NCBI GenBank assembly: GCA_029747015.1 | Contig: JAKOGI010001350.1 | Location: 2,501 to 66,500 of the forward strand | DNA length: 64,000 nucleotides | Source: Carnegiea gigantea | Lineage: Eukaryota; Streptophyta; Magnoliopsida; Caryophyllales; Cactaceae | Direction: 5' to 3' | Part shown: positions 55,540-64,000 of the stretch, piece after piece | How the letters are laid out: each line of letters starts with the position of its first letter | Numbering within the stretch: the first letter of the stretch is position 1 | Made by a program: the position numbers and the translations under genes | The notes under the pieces: model-generated | The model's database searches: none | The model's input: the letters and a program-made list of their open reading frames with translations, nothing else | Told to the model about the DNA's origin: nothing

Positions 55540-58500
55540 TCTAACACCCCCAGCCCCTAGGCTATAAGCGTTACGCTTTCCTAACTTCTTACTTAGTTCA
55601 TGGGACGAAACGGACAGAGTTTCCCCTGAAAACTGATCGTTTCCAGGCTAAACGCCTTATAATACAATCCTGTAAATTAACGGAAGCGTAAATATATAAA
55701 ACATAACTCAACGGCCACACGCCGGAGTTCATAACTCGACGAGCCACCCGCTCGGAGTACACCAACCAGAATAGTTAATTAAAGCAGAAAAAGTAAAAGA
55801 TACAACTCAACGGTTCACACAACCGGAGTATTGGGGTTTACATCCCAAGGCATAGCTAAATTAAACCAAAGGGACATCTAATTTAACTTGATGGTTGGCT
55901 CAGACGGCCATACAGAGCGACCTTTATACCATATGCATTACATGAACTTCAATAATCATTTACAGACCTTCATAAACTAAGAATGCATTAGATGACTTCA
56001 TTAAACACGAAAGTTCCCTTCAAATGGGCACATACGATGCCTTGCAAGCAATAATACATTCCTTCCGCACTTATCTGACTCAACTTCTTCCTGTCATAAG
56101 AAAACCTGGGGAAAAGGGGAAGGAGTAGTGGGATGAGCAACCACACGCTCAGTGAGTGTCCCTCAACCCCCCCTGAAAACCAAAACCATTGCAGGCAATA
56201 CTATCTTTACTAGTCACATATCATGTTTTCATACTTTATTATCATAATAGATGTTCATAAGAATTCTTATGGAAATGTTACTAACCATAAACTTCACTTA
56301 AGCACTTAAACACATTTCCAGGATTCTAAATGATCAAACGTCTTCACTAGCAGGCAATTGAACACTTAGATAAGCGACGAGGCTCAGCATAGAAACTTCC
56401 TTTTATAAGCTAAGCACAGGGATCCTTCTTTTTCATTTCATTCATATAATATACATGTCACACGCATAAACACATATCAAGCATTTAAGTACCTTTAAAA
56501 AAAAATCATATTAAGCTGTATGACACCCTCGCATGCTATTCACATATCAACGTTCATTCTTTTAGGAAGAGACACCTTCATTCATGGAATTTCAACGTGC
56601 TATATCTTTCTTTCTCATCTCATATACTTTAAGTCAGACATGTTTGATATGGATAAGGATGATGCCACATTCAAACATGCTTGAAGATCATTTCATAACT
56701 CATTTATTGAAAGCTTTCTTTCTTTCGTTGAAAACATTTTCTTAGTCTTCAAAGGAAGTTCCATTTCGTTTGGCCGTGTAAAGACCCTTATAAGCTTTTC
56801 ATACATCATTCCATATAGCCTTTTGGGCTCATAAAAAGAACTTCCTTTCCATTTTAATCGTTTAAAAATGACAAAGAGCCAATTACTTTTCTTAACTTAG
56901 TACGAAAGTACTTCTGGCATAAGATCATTACAGGGTGCTGATTGGGTGAGAACTATTCTCGACCCCATAGTGAGACCTAACGCTCACGCTTAAGCTCTTA
57001 CTCCCGGGATGGCTACATATAACATATCGGACCATTACATTAGCCCTCGTCAGGGCCTCTAGGGTTTATCCGGACTTATCCCCTAGGTTAACATTACATC
57101 ATATCATATTGTCCGCAGCACATTATCTTAGCCACTTAAAGCGTATCGGCCATAACGGCTAGTAATTTTGTTGTATCTTTTGGTAAAATCATTTGTCATG
57201 CAACTCACGCCTTTGTAAAACTCTTTAGGATTCCCCCGTTCAAGCAGGTTCACTCCCAAAACTGTATTCGTTTACTTTAAAATATGCCATCATGCTCTAA
57301 TATTTGTGGCTACTATTATTTCAAAACATGAAATCCTTCTTTTGCAATTCTCACCCTTATGCACATAATGCAACTTGAGCAAATAGAAGGGAAAGGGGTT
57401 CACATATATCACATTCAAACACTTCATAATTAATTCATCACATCGAGCCACACATGGCCTCGCAATCCATACGATTGCGGTCATTTCACAACCCAGTCTC
57501 CCTCCTCACTTGCACCGTACCACAAAACCTCGAACGCTCATAATTATTTCCTCAAACCATCCAACTACCAACTCGTTTCATCGATTTATCAACACAACAT
57601 ATTATCATACTAATTTATGAAAAGGTAAGGTTTAAGTACTTACCAGGGTAAGCAGCGCCACTTAGCGGTGCGTTGTAGTAAGCATACGTACGTATATATA
57701 CCATCACGTACACATATAAAATTATAGAACTTTACTTGGGAGTTCATACACGATAAGGTTCTAAGCATTTATAACTTACTTCAGAGTTAGTAGGCCTTTA
57801 TGGGATAGTTAAGCATATAGGTGATCATAGACTGATCAAACATTTATATACATAAACTTCAAACGCGTACGATGCACTTCGAAGTTCATACACAATCATG
57901 GAACGACCAAACATTCATAAACGTTGGTTAGAAGTTATATTTCATGTCTAATTGAGCTATTTCAGCATAATACGATTCTAAGTTTCCGTTTATTATGTCA
58001 CTGTTGCTATTCGAACCCATTTAGGTCACTTAGACATAATGCAGATCTAAACATTCATTATTTGTATGGAAATTACAATTCGAATCTAAATAAACCACTT
58101 AAACATAATATGACTTTAGGCATTCATTTATTACGTAAAAGTTACTACTCAGGTATAAACTAACTAATTACACAAGTATCGATTCCAAGCACACTCATCT
58201 CCTTTCGAAACTATTAATTGAGTATGAATTGTTTAAGTGTACATGTGTCGATTCAAAGCATTCATAATTCATTTAGAAGCTACTGAACGAGCACGCATTA
58301 ACTAAGTGTTCGTATGTCGATTCAAAGCATTCGTAATTCATTTCGAACTAAACTTTTAGGCATGAACTAGCTAAATTCACTTGAATCGATTTTAAACACA
58401 TTAAACTAACTTCGTTTATAATCCTTTTTCATGCATCAACTAATTAACTTGAATCGATGCTAAACATGCTAAATTTACTTCGAATTAATAACTGAGGCAT

Positions 58501-60074
58501 GATTAACTAAATTGGTTCGATTCGAAGCTAAAGGTATTTGATTCATTTCGATGTAAAATCTCAAACATTCAATGGTCACAGGCATTCGAATTAACGCTAA
58601 AGGCATGTAATTCACTTCGAATTATAAATTCAGGCTTCCGATAGCTACATACATTCGAATTAACGCTAAACATGTATAATTCACTTCGAATTATAAACTT
58701 AGGCATTCAATGGTTACATACATTCGAATTAACGCTAAACATGTATAATTCACTTCGAATTATAAACTTAGGCATTCAATGGTTACATACATTCGAATTA
58801 ACGCTAAACATGTATAATTCACTTCGAATTATAAACTTAGGCATTCAATGGTTACATACATTCGAATTAACGCTAAACATGTATAATTCACTTCGAATTA
58901 TAAACTTAGGCATTCAATGGTTACATACATTCGAATTAACGCTAAACATGTATAATTCACTTCGAATTATAAACGTAGGCATTCAATGGTTACATACATT
59001 CAAATTAACGCTAAACATGTATAATTAACTTCGAATTATAAACCTCAAGCAGCACATTCTAAATTAGGCTATGCTAGTCTAACATGCAACATCGATTTCG
59101 CTAAATCGTTTGTGAAATTAGTACTAATTTAGGAGGCAAGGAGCACCCACCTCGATACCACGCTAGAAACATGCGATTTAGCTTGAATTGAGGCCAAAAA
59201 TCGAACACCAACTCCCTGCTCTTCGCGCGTGACTCAACCAGTCCAAACCCACAAACCCTAACTTGCAATTTTTGATAGATTCAGGTACAATTCGGAGGGG
59301 ATAAAGCAAGGGATTCAATTGAGATGGAATTAGGACGAGAATTCAATTTATAGGAGTACAGAGGTTCGAAACTCACCTTGCATGCTCCAAATCTGCTGGG
59401 TGTTTGGCCGGATTTCGGCGCGTTTCCGCCGCCAAGCTGACCACTACGGGGTTGGGTTGCGGTGCTCACTGCGCACAGGGACCGTCGTGGGGCTCGCCGG
59501 CGGCGCGTTGGTGTGAGGAGGGAGGTGGCCGGCGTTTTCATGGTGGCTGGAAGAGGAGGAGAAGAAGCAGAGCAGTGCGAGAGAGAGAAAGAGAGAAGCG
59601 TTTGGGGGAGTCGGGTCTCAGGTACCCGACTTCGACCCCTCCCCTTTTGTTCCTTTTTTTTTTTGGGGGGGTAATAACTCAATCTACTTAAATCGCTAGT
59701 CCAATCCCGAACGTCTTGTTCTAAACTCAAATCGGTAACACAACCCTCCATCAATTATTCGTTCCCAAATACGCCGTAGTCCCATTTAATAAACCTCGAA
59801 ACTCATTCTAAGGTTGAAAACCTAATCGTTTTCAGGAAACGACTAAATAAATCGAATATCGACTAAATTAAACTATCGATATCATTTAAAGGCATAAATG
59901 GCACGAATTGATTTTGAAATCAATAATAGCAATAATAATCTCGTCTTTAATGAAATTATAGTCCTCAAAAGCACATTGATAATAATTCAACTCATACAGT
60001 TACTAAAAATACGAATTAAAACGTAAAAAGGAAATTAGTTAGCTTAACGGAAAACGAAACTGCGGGGTCTTACA
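55540..60074 (-). repeat. 3' LTR of the LARD-like element
   Basis: 4535 bp. The left end is TCTAACACCCCC where the other copy has TGTAACACCCCC. It contains the 69-bp repeat array (58603-59036), a G/C-rich block at 59380-59650 and a T13-G7 tract near 59648. The preceding bases CTTGA (55535-55539) are one side of the expected TSD. The other side is off the window. Confidence 0.92.
58603..59036. repeat. 69-bp tandem repeat inside the LARD LTR
   Basis: Five nearly identical 69-bp units from 58672 (ATGTATAATTCACTTCGAAT...GCTAAAC) preceded by a diverged unit (58603) and followed by a partial one. More diverged versions of CATTCATAATTCATTT-like units extend left to about 58000. As 69 is 23 codons, a frame stays open through all units, an arithmetic effect. 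Confidence 0.95.
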
Positions 60075-60110
60075 CTCTTCCTCCCTTAAAAGAGTTTCGT
60101 CCCCGAAATT
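60075..60110 (-). promoter_or_regulatory. Polypurine region of the LARD-like element
   Basis: The minus strand reads GGGGACGAAACTCTTTTAAG, then GGAGGAAGAG, directly before the LTR start. This close to the pol end is characteristic of Tekay/Del elements, although pol itself is absent. Confidence 0.85.
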
Positions 60111-60771
60111 CTAAATCTAAAATCGGTCTTTCCTAGAATGCACGTACATAACGAAGATCTATGCGGTAAGTTTTCAAAAGGTTTCATTTTTCAGACTCTA
60201 CTTCTTTTAAATCGGAAGAAAACGGCTCATGGTATCCAGCCTCCTCCTCGCCAATCTCTTCAGGCGTCTACTCGCTCTATTTTGGCGCCGAGGGCAAATC
60301 GCATTGAAGTGAGACAAATGAGTTGGCGTGGATAACCATATTGAGTTTGTTTTAAAAAAAATGAAACATAGATTTTTGATAATCTAGACTCAGTTTGCAT
60401 GGCAGGCAATAACTGTACGCATATGCACCTACAAGTGAGTATCTAAAGGTGTGGCAACCGGGACGATGAGATCGCAAGGTTATATATGGTAGTCTCATCC
60501 CAAAACATGAATTCAGTCACTTGTGGAATCACGATGATCATCAAGGAAACTTTTACAACACATTGGGAATAATAAGAGAGTCACGTAGCACCACATAGCA
60601 TTACTCGAGCACAATAGTATCACATGGCATCAACATTTCAGCATTCTCAAGTTTACGAATTGGAGATAACATGCAACCTACTAACATACATTCAGCAAGC
60701 AATTTACAAAATGAAAACATACATGATTGACATGATCCCGAGTATTCTACCACACTACTTTCTTAAACATA

Positions 60772-60817
<46 letters not shown>

Positions 60818-62556
60818 ATGAACGTTATTCAAGTAAATGCAGCTCTATCTTCATTTAGTCATGCATTACATACATCGAGTTCGACTAATCCAACTATAAT
60901 GCGAGAAACCAGCATTGATGTGAATGATGATTCCAGAGTCATGGTACGAAACTAGCCACACATATCAAGTCGTTCTAACTAATACAGCCACAGGTTCAAT
61001 TAAATTCAAACCAAGCAATTACAAAAACTCACTTTGTCGGCATTTGATCACAAACAAGTCGATGGTTCCATACAACGATCCTATCTATATATATTCTTAT
61101 GGTCTTACACAGCACATGACATCATAACAAATCTTTAAGGCATGTGGACCCATATGTTGTCACATAGAACACCTAGGCACGTGGGTATGCGTGCAATCCT
61201 CCTTTTGCAGTCTATGGTCAACGGCATGCTCTAAACCCCATCCAATTTAGGAAAGATTGGTGTTGAGCGGCTAGAATTGTGTGGGTATGGTTGACGTCAA
61301 TGGCCTCATAGGCTCACGTTGAGTTCTTACGAGGTACATCTATCTTATAGGTGATCGTAGGAGTCTTATTGTAGGTCACTAGCCTTAGGAGGGGATCGTC
61401 TACGATGCACAATTCCAAAGTCTGCTAGGTTCTTTCTCCCTTGAGCTTTCTGGGTATATCAGGGTTCGTTCGGGCCAAAACATCTCACCCCATTCATGAA
61501 TAGTAATTCGTACGATAGGAAGCAAGTAATGCACGATTTAGGCAACAATTACAAAGAAGGAGAACGGTAGGTACACTTTTACGCAATGTACCATCAGCAC
61601 ATAAATTTTCACACATGCATACGAAAATATCCTTTAATTTCACTCAGGCAAATCAAAAGTCACATCAGCAATGTACCATTTAGTAGGATTATCAATCATG
61701 GCAGCCAATTTCCAATCATTCCTTCCCTAGCTCAATATGAAGGATTCAATCAACATACACGTCTAGCACATATGCATTTACGAGCAACATTTGATAAACA
61801 TAAGGGCGCATATTAGTGAATCTAACTACCTCATCATCACTAACGAAAAGCTAATTCTTCGGAGTAAGAAAAACTTGGCTCGATAATCAAAACGACATTA
61901 ACATCTCAAAATCTTGAGTTTCAAAGGATTAAAAATAGCTCATCTATTTCGAATCTCTTTGTTTTCAATAAAAGGACGGTTAACTGCTTCTAGCTCCCTC
62001 TCTACCAACCTTTGAGTACATCTGCTCACTCCATTATGGGGCTCGAGGAGCAAATCGTACTTTAGGGGCAAGGACGAGCTTAAAGAAAGGTCTTTCAATC
62101 GTCCGACTTTAAATTGACGTGCTTGAACCATTGATCCTCTTACCAGAACGCACGAAGAAAACGTTTATCATTCAAAACATCACTTAGCTCACACAAGAAC
62201 ACGGAAGTGAATTGGGTTTACGTCCTAGCACACAGCTCACATTTTATTCGTTCGGTTTATCCGGATCGCATAAAAGTCAATCAATGAAATCAATTAACAC
62301 ATTAGGAACATATTGTACCAATGAAGTACTCACAATGTCACTTGAAGGCGTGGGGAGAGCTATTTGACTCCTACACTAACGCATAACTTGTCGCTTTTAC
62401 TCAATCGACCTTCTCGAGCCATACGTAAGTCGCAAATGGCCATACTATAGGGCACACGTGCATACAGAGTAGGCATACGTCACATAATCACAAAGTGTTC
62501 CTAGGTGACTATATGAAATGCAAGACTCAGGTCGCGGCCTGTGGTCGCAGGACCAT
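60111..62556 (-). other. Internal region of the LARD-like element
   Basis: About 2.4 kb without a frame over 80 codons and with no gag, protease, RT or integrase motif on either strand. A (TA)n run lies at 60776-60812. A minus-strand 63-codon frame (62131-61940, MVQARQFKVGRL start) has no recognisable family. Confidence 0.75.
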
Positions 62557-62568
62557 GCTCTGATACCA
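62557..62568 (-). promoter_or_regulatory. Primer binding site (initiator tRNA-Met) of the LARD-like element
   Basis: Minus strand TGGTATCAGAGC, four bases from the LTR at 62573. Confidence 0.93.
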
Positions 62569-62572
62569 TCAA

Positions 62573-64000
62573 TGTAACACCCCCAGCCCCTAGGCTAGAA
62601 GCGTTACGCTTTCCTAACTTCTTACTTAGTTCCTGGGACGAAACGGACAGAGTTTCCCCTGAAAACTGATCGTTTCCAGGCTAAACGCCTGATAATACAA
62701 TCCTGTAAATTAACGGAAGCGTAAATATATAAAACATAACTCAACGGCCACACGCCGGAGTTCATAACTCGACGAGCCACCCGCTCGGAGTACACCAACC
62801 AGAATAGTTAATTAAAGCAGAAAAAGTAAAAGATACAACTCAACGTTCACACAACCGGAGTATTGGGGTTTACATCCCAAGGCATAGCTAAATTAAACCA
62901 AAGGGACATCTAATTTAACTTGATGGTTGGCTCAGACGGCCATACAGAGCTACCTTTATACCATATGCATTACATGAACTTCAATAATCATTTACAGACC
63001 TTCATAAACTAAGAATGCATTAGATGACTTCATTAAACACGAAAGTTCCCTTCAAATGGGCACATACGATGCCTTGCAAGCAATAATACATTCCTTCCGC
63101 ACTTATCTGACTCAACTTCTTCCTGTCATAAGAAAACCTGGGGAAAAGGGGAAGGAGTAGTGGGATGAGCAACCACACGCTCAGTGAGTGTCCCCCAACC
63201 CCCTGAAAACCAAAACCATTGCAGGCAATACTATCTTTACTAGTCACATATCACGTTTTCATACTTTATTATCATAATAGATGTTCATAAGAATTCTTAT
63301 GGAAATGTTACTAACCATAAACTTCACTTAAGCACTTAAACACATTTCCAGGATTCTAAATGATCAAACGTCTTCACTAACAGGCAATTGAACACTTAGA
63401 CAAGCGACGAGGCTAAGCATAGAAACTTCCTTTTATGAGCTAAGCACAGGGATCCTTCTTTTTCATTTCATTCATATAATATACATGTCACACGCATAAA
63501 CACATATCAAGCATTTAAGTACCTTTAAAAAAAAATCATATTAAGCTGTATGACACCCTCGCATGCTATTCACATATCAACGTTCATTCTTTTAGGAAGA
63601 GACGCCTTCATTCATGGAATTTCAACGTGCTATATCTTTCTTTCTCATCTCATATACTTTAAGTCAGACATGTTTGATATGGATAAGGATGATGCCACAT
63701 TCAAATATGCTTGAAGATCATTTCATAACTCATTTATTGAAAGCTTTCTTTCTTTCGTTGAAAACATTTTCTTAGTCTTCAAAGGAAGTTCCATTTCACT
63801 TGGCCGTGTAAAGACCCTTATAAGCTTTTCATACATCATTCCATAAAGCCTTTTGGGCTCATAAAAAGAACATCCTTTCCATTTTAATCGTTTAAAAATG
63901 ACAAAGAGCCAATTGCTTTTCTTAACTTAGTACGAAAGTACTTCTGGCATAAGATCATTACAGGGTGCTGATTGGGTGAGAACTATTCTCGACCCCATAG
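62573..64000 (-). repeat. 5' LTR of the LARD-like element, cut by the window end
   Basis: 1428 bp matching 55540-56970, with about 18 substitutions and two small gaps counted by eye. A minus-strand 75-codon frame (63247-63020) is not matched by an open frame of similar kind in the other LTR and is taken as chance. Confidence 0.92.

Larger units (their letters stand above)
55540..64000 (-). mobile_element. LARD-like element with 4.5 kb LTRs, Tekay/Del-type ends, partial
   Basis: Left LTR 55540-60074, internal part 60075-62572, second LTR from 62573 to beyond the window. On the minus strand the LTR starts TGTAAGACCCCGCAG and ends GGGGTGTTACA. The polypurine side reads TTCGGGGACGAAACTC, then TTTTAAGGGAGGAAGAG, and a tRNA-Met primer site lies at 62557-62568. 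These ends are those of Tekay/Del-type chromoviruses. The internal part (2.5 kb) has no recognisable gag or pol, so it is non-autonomous. The two LTRs differ at about 18 sites over 1.43 kb compared, counted by eye, so it is recent. Confidence 0.9.

Noticed and set aside
58672..59028. 118-codon protein made of 23-residue repeats
   Set aside because: The 69-bp repeat is a multiple of three, so any open unit stays open. It lies in an LTR and antisense to the element.
59281..59754. 157-codon minus-strand frame in the LARD LTR
   Set aside because: Low-complexity Ser/Pro/Arg/Lys content in a G/C-rich block, no family match. Possibly a leader upstream frame but no support.

Overview
The window reads as plant nuclear DNA, most likely from a dicot and from a repeat-rich, gene-poor region. 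The signs are plant-specific retrotransposon lineages (Ty3/gypsy Tat, Athila-like and Tekay/Del-like; Ty1/copia SIRE/Maximus-like), L1-type LINE reading frames, hAT-type MITEs, an endogenous caulimovirid (plant pararetrovirus) remnant, and one plant thaumatin-like (PR-5 type) gene with a small intron. There are no bacterial operons, CRISPR arrays or tRNA/rRNA genes. The species cannot be named from the sequence alone.

Layout. (1) 1-1960 is a decayed caulimovirid remnant, followed by a CA/GT/TA microsatellite (1968-2604). (2) 2831-37346 is one old L1-type LINE, cut into pieces by later insertions. Removing the insertions leaves about 6.7 kb, a normal length for a plant LINE. The insertions are: an unclassified solo-LTR-like block (3785-4981); an 18.9 kb Tat-type gypsy element on the minus strand (6190-25092), itself hit by a SIRE-like copia element (12459 to about 19312); a 4.8 kb copia element with TSD GAGGA (25767-30541); a hAT MITE with a perfect 8-bp TSD (32204-32802); and a three-LTR copia TRIM with TSD GAAAC (33100-35458). 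(3) 37347-44589 is a low-copy-looking island with two hAT MITEs and the only intact host gene, a thaumatin-like protein (41118-41993, minus). (4) 44590-53957 holds two Athila-like gypsy remnants. (5) 53990-54990 is rich in telomere-like heptamers and contains a large inverted repeat. (6) 55540 to the window end is a young minus-strand element with a 4.5 kb LTR (LARD-like, Tekay/Del-type ends) and no recognisable pol genes. Its 5' LTR runs out of the window.

Most notable is the stretch between pol and the 3' LTR of the Tat element. On the strand opposite pol it carries four gene-like units in tandem. Units A, B and C are diverged copies of one small unrecognised gene. They share an N-terminal FP...YVR..F.W pattern, a central LPE.VQV.F..MLLNDAVELG block, an acidic serine-rich C-terminus ending about SSSDEE-stop, and an AATAAA signal 85-92 bp after the stop. 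Unit D encodes a Transposase_28-like ('putative gypsy type transposon') protein. Units B, C and D each have a G-box-like CACGTG/CACATG site 80-95 bp before a TATA box. Two homologous arrays of 60-bp units, each unit with a perfect hairpin, lie beside these units.

All retroelement coding regions carry stops, frameshifts or lost catalytic residues. The thaumatin-like gene is the only reading frame that looks functional throughout.
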